Positions 11,084 to 21,890 of a DNA stretch of 64,000 nt are shown here, one piece after another. The stretch is taken from contig JACCLO010000008.1 of NCBI GenBank assembly GCA_029448655.1, positions 1,922,001 through 1,986,000 of the forward strand. Direction: 5' to 3'. The number at the start of each line of letters is the position of its first letter. Positions within the stretch are counted from its first letter, which is position 1. The notes under the pieces are model-generated. The model was given only the letters and a program-made list of their open reading frames with translations, ran no database searches and was not told the DNA's origin. Source of the stretch: Wolfiporia cocos (Eukaryota > Basidiomycota > Agaricomycetes > Polyporales > Phaeolaceae). The position numbers and the translations under genes were made by a program.

Positions 11084-12574
11084 GCGGGTAATCGGGGCGA
11101 TGCGGACGATCAGTCACTAGCTAGCTCAAAAAAGAAGAGATGTACGCACCTACGCAGTGCGTTTGTAACTCTCTCAGGGCGAAGAAGTCCTTGGTAATTG
11201 CAAGTTAGCGCGGAGCCTTATAGGCGGGCGTTTTCGCGGAATATACAGCATCACTCACGGAGCGGCACATCTGTGCTAGACAATCAGTGAGCTTCGCCAA
11301 CATGCGTGGTTGCAATTACTCACCCGTGCTTACAATAAGAAGTGTCCGCTCAATTTTCAGTTGACGAGTCTAAGGCCCGAGGATGCACTGTCAAGCATCC
11401 TCATAGATTACCGCCAAAATAAGGGGCAGTGACTTAGTCCACTCGGTCACTGTCAGGAGTACACCCATAGTTATGCGACAATCTCTAACCCTAAATACTA
11501 TTCTGTATGTTCTAAACCTCTCAAGGTAGCGCTGATAGAATGCGGCTCGTCAGGAAAATTCGACTTTGCCGATAAGTCAGAATTAGGACATAATTCTAGC
11601 TGATCGAGTTCTAATCATCCTAAAGCCGAGTGACTGGGCTCCAGCTGTTTGCTGGTAGTCACAGTTTCTACGCTGTTCTGCATTATGGTAACTAAAGTGT
11701 GCGCTGTGCCACCGGGCTTACTCCGCCCCTCGCGTTTTAGCCTTCACCCGCTTAGTTTCGCCCTTGCACACCCTTCATGTACTGTGGTAGTTATGTTGCA
11801 CCTTGTGAACCCACACGCTGTATGCGCATCTCCAACAAGTCACGTTCTTTATAGGGAATTGCACCTGATTGGTACAGCTCATCCGAGTTCTCAACGTGCT
11901 GTGCATGATTATGTACCATTCACTCCTCGCGCTCTCAATGACAGTGTGGAGGACGGGTAGATATCTGTCTCCTGATGATACGATTTGGGTTTGAGAACTC
12001 GTCAATGTACCTTGTTTCATTACACATCTCCTAGATGTTGAATTCAGTCAGTATACACGATGGATCGCCCATGATGCATTCCTATTGGACTTTGATACAT
12101 TCTAATCGATCTCTAATTGTGCACAATGATGTCGGATTAGGATCTAGTTTAGAGAAGCTAGACGGAGGTCTTGTGAGTTTTTAATTATTGTAATCTGCCA
12201 ATCATCAGCAAAACGCGAGATGACTTACCAGTGCTGGAGGTGATTTATCTGTGCTGGAGGTACTTGCCAATCGGGGAAGGATATGATCTCTGTAGATAAG
12301 TGCTGATAAGATCGACAGCAGAGTGGCATTCAATCGCCACTCTGAAGGTATCTTATCAGCGTCAGTCAAACTCAACGTGTGACTGGGAAATTAATCACCA
12401 GACTGGTAAACTAATCATCAGACTGGTATAGAATTGTCGTGAGGTGCCTCAAGGCTGATGTAATATAGTGCCGATAATGCGGCTCCTGTTCTTTCACATT
12501 GCTCGTCAGCCACAATCCCGTTATGGTAATATTGTTACTTAGATTGGCAGAATTACTATGTCTAACGTCATTTT
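11084..12574. other. Gene-free stretch
   Basis: About 1.5 kb without a supportable gene or a recognised repeat, apart from a perfect compound hairpin (listed separately) and a short reiterated motif (taatca.cagactggta) near 12390-12430. The open frames near 11649-12020 have no family signature. Confidence 0.4.
12302..12360. repeat. Compound perfect hairpin
   Basis: The outer arms GCTGATAAGAT (12302-12312) and ATCTTATCAGC (12350-12360) enclose inner arms CAGAGTGGC (12319-12327) and GCCACTCTG (12335-12343) around a 7-nt loop. All 20 arm bases pair. This could be a transposon terminus or a transcribed stem-loop; neither is shown. Confidence 0.6.
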
Positions 12575-12660
12575 GTGTCAGTGGCTTTGTTTAGGTTTTT
12601 TCACTCATTCTGTCGCCTCTTCAACTTTATTCCCAAGTCACACATAAACACGCTCATGGC
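12575..12660. repeat. Short interspersed segment shared with 52570-52645
   Basis: The segment resembles the reverse complement of about 52570-52645: both hold CATTC..TCTGTCGCC, ACTTTATT and CACATAAAC.....CTCA in the same order. The other copy lies inside the 1.7-kb TIR element, so this may be a fragment of that family next to the copia relic. Confidence 0.45.
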
Positions 12661-12814
12661 AAATTGGCACACACATACATCTTCCACTTTTTCTTGTTCG
12701 AGCCCCCCGTATCCATCTGTTTCCACACCGCCCTCGTTGGCTGGCTCCGCGGTCCATCCGGAGGCTTGTGCTTGCACTTTCTATCCCACGCGGCCCACGG
12801 CGTTCGTCGTCGTC

Positions 12815-13556
12815 AGTTGTACTTGCTATCCCGCACATCCCCTCGTGGTACGAAGTGCGCCTCCTCGTCCCTCTCTCCCTCCTCCACCTTTTCTGACTTA
12901 CCCGGGCAGTTTGCCTGAATGTGCCCCTCTTTCCCACACTGAAAACAAGTGCGCTTGTCAGCGCCCCCTGCCTTGCCGCCCCATGTCTCCGCAACCAGTG
13001 TCCGCACACCCCGCTACCCGACGCCCTGTTCCGCGTCCCGCCTGCGCGCTCCGCCCGCAATTTCGTCTAACCGCCCGGCTCGCGTCGTTGTAACCACCTG
13101 CGCGTTTTGCCGCCCAACCCAGCCCAGTCACGCCACTGCCTTGTCTCGGCCACCATGCGATTTTGCTGCCCAATCCGCAGCCCGGCTCGCAGCACGCCCC
13201 TGCCTCGGCTCCTGTATTCCTGCGCCCCGCCCCTATTCGGCCCAGTGCCTCGCGCATGCTCTTGCACGCCGTCGTCCTCACCCGACACAGCCTCACCCGA
13301 GGACCACTTGAGGTGAGTCCCGGTCCTCCCACGTGGCTCGCGCTCACATCTCCGCGGTGTCCCGCATGTCCTTTTTCTTCTCCAGCCACTCTGCCTGCTT
13401 TGCTGCCGACAAATCCGACGGTGGTTGTTCCTCGATCATGACGACGTCCCACAGGTCCCGCCGAATCAATTTGGCCTCCATGCGAATCGACCATTCGGCG
13501 TAATTCCCCTCTTCCAGTAGGGGAAACTTCGAAATCTTCTCTGCTGGAACTGACAT
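12815..13556 (-). pseudogene. Ty1/copia gag relic
   Basis: The minus strand from ATG 13556 reads MSVPAEKISKFPLLEEGNYA and continues with EWSIRMEAKLIRRDLWDVV, a typical copia Gag N-terminus of the UBN2/DUF4219 type. The frame stops after about 70 codons. A separate frame around 12950 carries the CCHC zinc knuckle CFQCGKEGHIQANC, so the gene is frameshifted between the two domains. It begins about 115 bp inside the family-A LTR that ends at 13671. No protease, integrase or RT follows, so the element is truncated after gag. Confidence 0.75.
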
Positions 13557-13670
13557 GCTGCCCAGGCTGACGAGGATGTGTGAGGATGAGAACGAGTAGA
13601 AGACAGGTAAGTTGACTAATTGTGAGATATTGTGATACTGAGATCAGCCACGAAGTATGGGGTGCATTTG

Positions 13671-14647
13671 TGTCAAAATTTGCGGGTGTTACGGTTATTC
13701 CGATTTTTTGAATATCGACAGAACTCACCACCGGGCAAATACGATACAGGGACTTGTTGCGCAACCAACCCCCTGGCTACTCGTGATTCTACTGGGTACA
13801 TCCCCAGTTGTACTAGCGTACGAGATATGTTTCATCTCTGGCAGATCCAACTCTGCCATCGTTTCATCTTTTATCATTAATTAGCTGATAGATGGTGTTC
13901 AACCACCATCATCATCTCTATCTCTCGTTTCAGATATATCACTACATATCTATCAAACGTTTGGTACTATAGCGTAGATAGTATCGGTGACATCTGGGAC
14001 AGACTTGACCCCGAAAACCTAACGTAGTATATAAACTCATGTACTTACTGTCGAAGCTCTTCAGCTCGACCTTGTTGTACAAACAAGAAGTCTTATACTC
14101 GTTCTCAAATGTAGGAAACTACGCTTAAGTATTTCCCGCTCAAGCAACCGAACGACTAAGTCCTCGAAGTGCACAGTGACTTCTCGGACTTAGGCGAGTC
14201 TTATACTCTATTAGACTCGCACTTGAACAGATTATATCCTCTAACGCGTATTGGATATTATACGATCTCCTAGGGAGTCCACTTAGGACTTGAAGGCATC
14301 TAACGAGCATTTGCCTTGCATACGGCTACGCGCCTACGTGCAGAAGAAACGATCTATATTCGCGACTCGAATATACGAACGGGTATTCGACCCGTAACAG
14401 CGGGAAGGCGCCCGCTCGTGAGGCTACGCGCTCCCTTTCGGACTCCAGGGACTTCGTCTGGGTTACAAACCCACGGTGTAGGTACGTACAATCCGTCCCA
14501 TTTTATACTAATGGTGACTCATCTGTCCGTGCCACCCCGGTTATCAGCCCCCCGACTCCCGCCGTGCCCGCCATTTCCGCCTATTGACTCTGATCGATAT
14601 GCGACTCTGATCGCACCATCGTGCGCCGAGCGCATCAACTTCCAACA
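13671..14647 (-). mobile_element. 5' LTR of the copia relic (family A), split by a nested LTR
   Basis: The LTR-A end TGTCAAAATTTGCGGG lies at 13671-13686. The rest resumes at 14400 and runs to TTCCAACA at 14647. Between them sits a complete family-B solo LTR whose 5-bp duplication GCGGG (13682-13686 and 14400-14404) marks insertion into LTR A. The orientation fits the gag relic on the minus strand immediately inside it. No duplication is found around LTR A itself, as expected for a truncated element. Confidence 0.8.
13687..14399 (-). mobile_element. Solo LTR, family B, 713 bp, nested in LTR A
   Basis: Begins TGTTACGGTTATTC and ends CGACCCGTAACA, flanked by GCGGG duplications. It is the reverse-orientation relative of the family-B LTRs at 22512-23214 and 29479-30188. 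Confidence 0.88.
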
Positions 14648-15044
14648 GTGGCGACGGCGATGATGGTGACAACAATGGATGGGCGGTCTGGGGGAAGTGG
14701 GGCCGCAAGGACTGGGGCATTGTGCTCATGCAGATGGGCACAGCTGGGCTCAGGAATAAGGTCGGTGGTGTGAGCGTGGATGGGGTGTGGTGTGGACGGG
14801 GTGGTGTCATCAAGCTTGATCATGTGTACTGGCGAATGAGATCGGCGAGGTGCGCATATAGGTGTAGCGTGTGGTGTTGCGAGATTCTACTGTGTATTGT
14901 ATTCATGTGCACCAATTAAATCCCAATTTGATGTACCTCGAGTGCCCTGTAGCTATCATCAGTCTGGGCAATTGGCCCCAATATAATACCTGAGTCAATA
15001 TATTCTGGCCCATGGTAGACCATCAGGCCTGGCATCTGGTGGCT

Positions 15045-15195
15045 GATCGGAAACCATTCACCGGGGGCCCTTGTAAGTTTGCAACAATTCACCAGATGCC
15101 TCTGCAACTGTGAAACAATCCACCAGATGCCTTTGTGAGTTTTCCAGTGTTCACCAGATGCCACCCGTGACTTTGCAACAGTTTACCGGATGCCT
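15045..15195. repeat. Degenerate minisatellite, unit about 31-34 bp
   Basis: Four to five imperfect copies of a unit around TTCACCAGATGCC followed by ..TGTGA.TTTGCAACA. Matches start near 15056, 15098, 15129, 15162 and 15183. The neighbouring 14648-15040 and 15196-15364 hold no supportable gene. Confidence 0.65.
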
Positions 15196-15364
15196 CGGTA
15201 TTTTCCCAGAGGTCAAAATACAAAACATATTTTATCGGCCTAAATCGGTCTGATAATGTATACCAGTCTGACATCACTTTATCTACGCTTATCTACTATC
15301 TCGCCTTTTGCTGATGATCTGATAATTACTCCCTACTTTTATCTAGTTGTTCTGAGAGTGAAAG

Positions 15365-15540
15365 GTCATATTTCCCTGGTGAATATGACTGCAATTGTAC
15401 CATTCCACTTGACGGACACTTGACGGACAGGGATGACACGCACATCACAACGTCGTAATACGACAATGATTTATACAGTAAACATCGTTCAGGGGACCCG
15501 GGAACATCCATATTTATGTTAATTGACGAAGCTTGGTGGG
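15365..15540. repeat. Interspersed repeat R2, copy 1
   Basis: It is similar to 24255-24425 in the same orientation. Shared blocks include GACTGCAA.TGTACCATTCCA, CACTTGAC.GACAG and GGGACCCGGGAACA. The ends of the family were not defined. 15541-15923 holds nothing recognisable apart from the region just upstream of copy 3. Confidence 0.6.
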
Positions 15541-15923
15541 TGCAACGTAGGTAACTGCCATTCTGGGAGTGATGCCGATCATTAGCAGCACTTGCGGCAT
15601 CTCAGGCTAACGTCTAACAAACAACACTACGTATGCTGATCTCTGCCCCAGACTCGTCGGTCAACTGGGTACCTGCAGTGTCGTATGCGTGCGATATGGA
15701 GGTGCTGCTGCTTTCATAGTTCTTCACTATTCATGAACGCTGTCAATCAATGCAAGCGGCCGCATTAAATTATCGCTGTCATCACACGCTAGAAATCGAG
15801 TCTATCGGCGTAGGAGAAGTGAAAATTTTGATCTGGACAGCCACCGCGTTCCTATTGATACTGTCTATATATTCCGTGACCTGTGGTAACTGCAGCTGAC
15901 CCAGCTGTGGGTGCTTAGCAGAC

Positions 15924-16926
15924 TATGGGCACCGCTGAGGCAAGCATTACAGAGCTCGTGAGACTATCACGGATCATCACCTGCCGTTCCTGTAAGCAAG
16001 CCTCACGGTGAATCATTGTTATCTGTTGATACAAATATGGAATAACAATCTATAGCTGCTGCGACAACTTGGATGTTGTATGACCTTGTACATTCGTTGA
16101 ATGATGAGGTTCGCCTAGTTTACATGCTGCAAGACCTCGCTTAATCATCGACATATCTCAGATTGTATTGATTTGAAGGGAGCATGTTTCAAATTGATGT
16201 TTAGTCTGCGGTTACTGGCATAAGCTTAATATAGGTCGGATGATACCGTTCTAAAATTTTTGTATCTTGTTTCAAGATATTACGGTCTATTCGTGCAGTT
16301 GTATGCCATCATTACAGAAAGTTATTGATCTGCGTGTCTCATCTTTCGCACAGGTTCATGAACTTCCGAAACGTACCATTGTAGTATGTCTCCATTTCCT
16401 ATTGCTGTGCTAGATATTGAGAGATACCAGCTGTCGGTCAGCATTGATCTTCAACATTGTGTCGGTACTTACACTTTCTGCTGTCAAAAGCACCTGATGA
16501 TGTGCACATCAGTGCTATTGATATTCTCATGCTCAGCATCGAGATGAGGCTGTATGCGTTGTACGGACAGAGTCGATCAGGTAACATCAGCGATTGTGAC
16601 ATACGCGGTGTGTAAAACTCACAATATCCTCAGCGCTGATGCTTCATGTGCCTTATTCTCTTGTGGATAATTTTCCGGACTGAAACAAAGCACACTAACC
16701 ATATCGACGACCAGGAGAGATATTAGTGTGTCGACAGCAAGTCTCTTCGTGATCGTCTAATGATACGCTGTATAAAGGCACTCGCGATCCTCAATGGGTT
16801 TGGCTACAAGGATTTCCTCGAAAATGTCAGGACATTCTGGCACATCAAGGGCTGCTACCTTGCCAACGCTCCTGCCATCTCCCATGTATACTGGTGAGCT
16901 TGGCATATTTTTAACTGAGGGACTTC
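15924..16926 (+). pseudogene. DUF6533-like copy 3, 5' half
   Basis: The plus strand carries ATG 15924 (MGTAEASITELVRLSRIITC), AAATTWMLYDLVHSLNDE near 16060, a microexon whose Trp codon is now TGA, SDDTVLKFLYLVSRYYGLFV near 16235-16300, a receptor exon near 16505-16590 lacking four residues seen in copy 4, and the loop exon FLENVRTFWHIKGCYLANAP near 16820-16900. The sequence then stops in the next intron, where the inverted-repeat element begins. The 3' half is missing. The closest relative in the window is copy 4. Confidence 0.65.
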
Positions 16927-17042
16927 AGTCAATTATCTTAATTTGCCAACTGCCCTTCGCTTAAGAAATCGCAGTTGCGAGCTAGGTTTGCACGCAGATT
17001 AATCTGCTAGCTGCGGCAGATTAATCTACTGTGACAATAAAT

Positions 17043-17130
17043 TGGTACATCCAGGATTTGAACCAAGGACCTTAGCACAGATGAGAATAAGAGCATCACA
17101 ACATACATTAGCCAACTGAGCTACAGTGCA
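17043..17130 (-). other. tRNA-like module in the left arm
   Basis: The minus strand shows an A-box-like TAGCTCAGTTGGC and a B box GGTTCAAATCC followed by TGGATGTACCA. The 5' end does not pair with the 3' acceptor strand, so this is a tRNA-derived sequence (pseudogene or SINE head), not a supported tRNA gene. Confidence 0.5.
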
Positions 17131-17413
17131 ACTAGTATCTGCACACTTAAAAATATAGAGTATTCTGTAAACTTCATTTTCACAGTTTAACATCTTCCAC
17201 AACACAAATACAAATGAATCTGCCTCTAAAGACCTGTGATTCCAGTGTATTCAACTTTCCCATCGTGAGTTGCTCCAGGTCAGGCATGGTAAAACAAGCT
17301 ATCACTATCATTGATTTCTTTATGCTTGTTGTAGCAGTTAGTTGCCTTGATGATTTGTGGAAGTTGTGTGTAAAATATGCGTTATATATATATTAATTGG
17401 TCTAAGGTAATTG

Positions 17414-17502
17414 TTGCCACTATGGCTCAGTTGGCTAATTATGCTGCGATGCTCTTATTCTCATCTGTGCTAAGGTCCTTGGTTCAAATCCTGGATGTAC
17501 CA
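17414..17502 (+). other. tRNA-like module in the right arm
   Basis: Mirror copy of the left module: A-box-like TGGCTCAGTTGGC, B box GGTTCAAATCC, then a 3' end of TGTACCA. The acceptor stem does not close and the anticodon arm is irregular. It is probably a Pol III promoter-bearing tRNA derivative. Confidence 0.5.
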
Positions 17503-17639
17503 ATTTATTGTCACAGTAGATTAATCTGCCGCAGCTAGCAGATTAATCTGCGTGCAAACCTAGCTCGCAACTGCGATTTCTTAAGTGAAGGGCAGTTGGC
17601 AGATTAAGATAGTTGACTATAACTCTATGGACACTGTGG

Positions 17640-18272
17640 CCGGCGAGATGATTCAGGCACGGATTTGGAGATCGACTTGCATGCGACTTGTAGCATGTCA
17701 TTTCCGTTCCAAGGAGCACCATTGAAGGTATGCCAAAAATGGATACCAGCCAGCCAGTTGTCTACAGTGGTTCGTGCTCTCTGACTGCTCCAGTGGGCAA
17801 CAAATGCTGCTAGTAAATGGTCAGAAGCGGGCATTCGCACTGTTTCAGGGATGTTCAGGTCATCACAGAATTGGTTGAAACGTAGGAGGCCAGCTCCATA
17901 ATTTGAACGTGTTTTCTCTTCAATCGCAGACAGGAGGACATCAAGAAGTTTGGTTGCAGCTTTAGACGAGATCTGAGAGGAAAGCTGGGATTTGAAATCT
18001 AGGGGAAAAGGTGTTGACCAGGACAGAATATGACGAGATGTGAGAACATGTGGGTGGAGAAGGGAAGGTTTTATCGTGCAGCCTTGTTTTGCTGATCTTG
18101 CCTTTTTAGTTTGAAGAGACGGGGTTCGCAGCTGGGAGGGCATCGACTGAGAGGCAGACACAGAGGATTTCCTTGCACACTGACTCTTTGCGCTGGCACG
18201 TGCTAGCGCTGAAGGCGAACGGTCGTTAATAGGCATCAAGCAAAAATGGTGTGAGCTCGGCAGGGAGCTCAA
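17640..18272 (-). pseudogene. DIRS tyrosine recombinase, N-terminal core-binding domain only
   Basis: The minus frame contains KTRSNYGAGLLRFNQFCDDL, then HLLAAFVAHWSSQRARTTVD and WLAGIHFWHTFNGAPW, which is the SAM-like core-binding domain of DIRS/Crypton-type recombinases. The catalytic domain with the R-H-R-Y residues is absent: the frame ends at SVPESSRRPQCP just before the inverted-repeat element. Non-functional. Confidence 0.68.
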
Positions 18273-18872
18273 TCAAGTGGCTGAGGGGGGCATTGAGGGA
18301 TCCGGTTTGCCACGAGACACCGGATCTGCAAGGTTGTCCTTAGTGTTTACATATACAGGGATAATAGTGACGTTGAGTGCAGCTGCTATGATGTTGGTGT
18401 GTTGGAGTGACAAGTTGACCTGGTAACTGCGGCCTCGACCCTTTTTGTAAGCATTAATGACACCCATGTTGTTGCCCCAGATCAGGATTGCTGCATTTGA
18501 ATAATTCAGTGCTTCGATAAAGTGGGTTGCGAGTTCAAGGGCTATCATCTCAGCCCAACCTATGTCACAACTATCAGACCGCCAACCTGGTTTCCATCGC
18601 CATGCCGCCCATGCATTATGGACAATGACACCCACTCCCCAGTGAGTAGATGCATCAACCAGATCCCAATGTCCCTAGTTGCACCATGGGGCACCAGCGA
18701 GCGAGGTGGGCCAGGAGTATTGAGAAGTTGTTGCCACCATCGCAAATCGGTCAAAACAGATCGTGGAGGGTGCCAGCGTATGAAGGGATTTTGGAAGGAG
18801 GCAATATGACACAGAACTAACTTGATATGCCTAAAGGTCTTGCTTATAGCTGAAGGGCTAAAGTTGGGCAAG
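18273..18872 (-). pseudogene. DIRS RT C-terminus and RNase H relic
   Basis: From 18872 the frame gives FRHIKLVLCHIASFQNPFIR and TDLRWWQQLLNTPG (RT thumb/connection). After a one-base shift near 18650 comes the RNase H: DASTHWGVGVIVHNAWAAW, CDIGWAEMIALELA and PVYVNTKDNLADPVSRG. These spell the acidic catalytic framework of DIRS RNase H. The domain ends at the stop at 18273. Confidence 0.7.
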
Positions 18873-18884
18873 AAGGCGGCTCAA

Positions 18885-19710
18885 TGATAGGGTCAATGGT
18901 TAAGACCAGAGACTAAGGAGCTAAGCAAGTAGTTGAGGTACTGATTGGACCTTGCTAGGGTCTAAGTATAGCAGAGGAAACCTAAGTAGACCTTGACAGG
19001 TACTACAAAGGGTGGTAATAAGAGTAATTGTCGAGATTAACTAGTCTGAGTTGTAGGTGACTCAGAGTACGGTATATATACATCAGGGCTAGGACCCTAG
19101 GTACTACGATGTAGGACTAATGATACCTCTATTACAGATAAGAAAGTGGTGTCATAGATATTGCGGCCAATAGGGCCGCAGGGCATAGGGCATAGAACAT
19201 ATGCATGTGATATAGGACCAGTAATGGTCGCTATGGGTATGGTGGCTGAGGCATGTGATATGGCCATCTCGGCGGTGACTCATATACCGACCGGGGTATG
19301 CCTGGTGTTGTGACTATTGCGCTTTGTAAGGCGCACGGCTAGGTCTCGTGACGAGGTGTGACCTGTAATGGTCTGCCGTATTAGTCATGCTTATGTAACC
19401 GAGAAGGCGGAAGGCCTGGACTACTCTGTAAAGAGATAGCCTATCGGTGTTAGCCGTCTGTAAGGACTGAGCTATACGTATGGCGGTGTATGCCGTGGTT
19501 GTGATCGAGATTGATCAAGGTTTAGGTTACTACGAGATAAGATATCTGGTAAGAGCAGAGATAAGATACTATCTCAGATAAGATAAGGTCACGTGCTAGA
19601 TTGAGGCTGTAAGGCGTCAAGTAGCAAAGAGCATAAATATTGAGCTAACAAATGGGATAAATTGCTAGAAATAGCAAGGAAATTATAGGAAACAGATATA
19701 ATCTGTGACA
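18885..19710 (-). mobile_element. LTR-like insert in the DIRS RT frame
   Basis: The minus strand begins TGTCACAGATTATATCTG at 19710, like the family-C LTR at 21890, and separates RT segments DLCAFI (19716) and PNFSPSAISK (18871). The left border near 18885 and any target duplication are not fixed. No coding frames are seen inside. Confidence 0.5.
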
Positions 19711-19813
19711 CAATAAAGGCACAGAGGTCTGGCAAGTATGCTCTGCCATCGGGGTAGATGAAGGTTATGTGGGACAAGATGCCATTGATGCTCATCACCT
19801 CGTGGTGTGTAAC

Positions 19814-20781
19814 TAGTGTTGCCGAAGTTCAGTTCGGTTCAGGTTCAGGGGGGTCTGGGGCTGAACACAGAACCGAACCGACTGCAGGGAGCCTGAATCT
19901 GAACCTGAACCTGGACTGAACTGGTTCAGCAGGTTCAGTTCAAGGTTCAAACTAGGTTTGGACTGTTAAGTCACTTGCTTTTATAGTGTGTAAACATAAT
20001 ATTTTGGACACCAACTCTGGGTACCTTTCTGTGTATGCCAATTGCCCTATATTGTCTACCTCATCCCCAGCAATATTGAAACCACTAGAATAACCACACT
20101 TCATGCAGTGCCCCAAGCATCCATTTAGTATCTATTGGGCTGCTGCATTCTGAAGTGGCTCTTAGTCTTCTTCAGAGTGCTAAAACATAATTTGTTGATG
20201 CACAATAAGCACTCAAGGCAGCTATTTTGAACAGTTCAGTAATCAGATTCCATGAGCAGACCAAGTGTGAATTAGCCTGAGGCAAAGCTCAATAACAAAC
20301 CTTATTAGGCAGCTCTGTATATACCTACAGTAGGATCATGAATACAAAGTGAAACATTATATCTACATTTTTGACTTCATCTAATGGCAGTGAATGCAGC
20401 CTCATGTCACATAAAGCACAGTAATTCCAACATGGGGTTGAGCTCTTGCCATAGTGGGAGACTGGAGTATATGAGCACTGATGCTTGCCATGGTGAAGCC
20501 AGTTATCCATAACTTCTACAACAATACTATAGCAAGGATGGCAAGACCATAATTGTAATTAATGCTTATCCACCAGTAGCTACCAAGAATATGTCAATGC
20601 TAAGTGGTTCAAGGTTCAGTCCAGTTCAAACCTGGTTCAAGGGTATCCATGGCCCCCCTGAACCAAGAACCAAACCTTGACATCCTACCCTTCACTGGAC
20701 CTGAACTGAACCTGAACATAGGTTCGGTTCAGGTGGTTCAGGTTCTGAACCTTGGTTCTGAACTGAACTTCGGCAACACTA
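19814..20781. mobile_element. Non-autonomous hAT element with GGTTCAG subterminal repeats
   Basis: The TIR TAGTGTTGCCGAAGTTCAG opens the element and its complement closes it. The 8-bp duplication TGTGTAAC flanks both ends (19806-19813 and 20782-20789), as in hAT insertions. Both subterminal zones are dense in GGTTCAG/CTGAACC motifs in both orientations, probable transposase-binding repeats. 968 bp, no transposase. It splits the DIRS RT frame. Confidence 0.88.
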
Positions 20782-21395
20782 TGTGTAACACTGTGTGATT
20801 CAGCATCCGCAAGAAAGGTCTGCAATTTCAGGGAATATTTAGTACACTTTTTCTCGGGCAATGTCACAGTCCGGGAAGCGAGATCCCATGAAAAACTGAC
20901 ATAGGTAATGAGGAAGGCGAAGTCTGCAAGCTTGTCTCCAGTATGCCAAGGGATATTCAGAGGTTTGGTAACAGCAAATATAGTGTTAAGGTCATACACA
21001 TAAGAAAAGGGTATGATCATGCCGTCACCCGCCACAGGTAAGCGCATCATGCAGAAATCATCGACCCATTTGGTAGCAGGCCCAATGCCCTCCGCATCCA
21101 AAATGTCAATAATAGCATCTGCCGGCTCTCCTTGAATGCCTGTTGCGGAAGATATGCCGAATGGTAAACAGTGATCGACATAGAAGCAGTTGTTATGTTT
21201 GACCACAATATAACGCTTATGCACAGGGCATACGGGAGAAGCCCCCAATGCGGCCTCGATATCAAGCGTGGCAGCTTGTGAGCCTACTGGGGTGGTCGCA
21301 ACCTTCACAAAGGTGCGTGTGAGCAATATGTTGCATCACAAGAACAGCAACGGTTCGGATGGGGAAAAAATGCCCCAGTGGAGAGGGAGACACCC

Positions 21396-21890
21396 TGACC
21401 CAAAACTCACTGTTATATTGGTTTGGAGACTTGAAGGGTCGAGTTGTTGGAGCGAAGTGAGTCAAGTGAAGCAGTAGTTATCAACTAGAGCGTCGTGTAA
21501 CAGATTGATAGTTCTAAGGACTTGGGCCTTAGACGTATCGGCTTATATACATGTAGGGCACTACTCAAGAACTGCTTGCCCTAATGCTAAGAGGTCTGTG
21601 CGCTGAGCGGTAATGCTCAGCGTCTCTGATATGGTGCCATAATGGCGTGCTTTGGTATAGCGTAAGCTAGGTAGGATAAGCGGGCTAAAGGCCGTAGAGC
21701 GTTAACGCGGGGCCGATGAGAAACTAGATATGACTATGTAGTCTAGATCTCTGATGTAGGATCTACAGGTCACGTGACTGTATGAGGTTAGGTGTACTAA
21801 CCGTCTTAGATACGACTTATCAGTAGGATAAGTCGGAATAATAGCTGGAAATTCGGGAAAAAATAGGAGAATGCCTAGAAAACTGTGACA
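21396..21890 (-). mobile_element. Solo LTR, family C, 495 bp
   Basis: Runs from TGACCCAAAACTCAC to AAACTGTGACA, with the 5-bp duplication CACCC at 21391-21395 and 21891-21895. It lies in the putative intron of the DIRS RT. A TATATACATG box lies near 21545. Confidence 0.82.

Larger units (their letters stand above)
16927..17618. mobile_element. Inverted-repeat element with ~205-bp arms
   Basis: The left arm (16927-17135) and right arm (17412-17618) are long imperfect inverted repeats sharing CTTAAT.TGCCAACTGCCC, GCAGTTGCGAGCTAGG and a tRNA-like module, around a ~275-bp spacer. No clear target duplication flanks it. Its left edge cuts DUF6533-like copy 3 and its right edge abuts the broken end of the DIRS recombinase. 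It could be a foldback transposon or a rearranged terminus. Confidence 0.65.

Noticed and set aside
11490..11510. Telomere-like CTAACCCTAAA
   Set aside because: Only about one and a half units; chance or a minor interstitial remnant.
12958..13764. 268-codon minus-strand frame
   Set aside because: Gly/Arg-rich off-frame reading of the GC-rich copia gag relic; the true gag and zinc-knuckle signatures lie in other frames.
15045..15195. Spaced repeats that might suggest a CRISPR-like array
   Set aside because: Units are degenerate, there are no unique spacers of equal length, and the genome is eukaryotic; it is a minisatellite.
17414..17502. Functional tRNA gene
   Set aside because: A and B boxes are present, but the acceptor stem does not pair and the anticodon arm is irregular.
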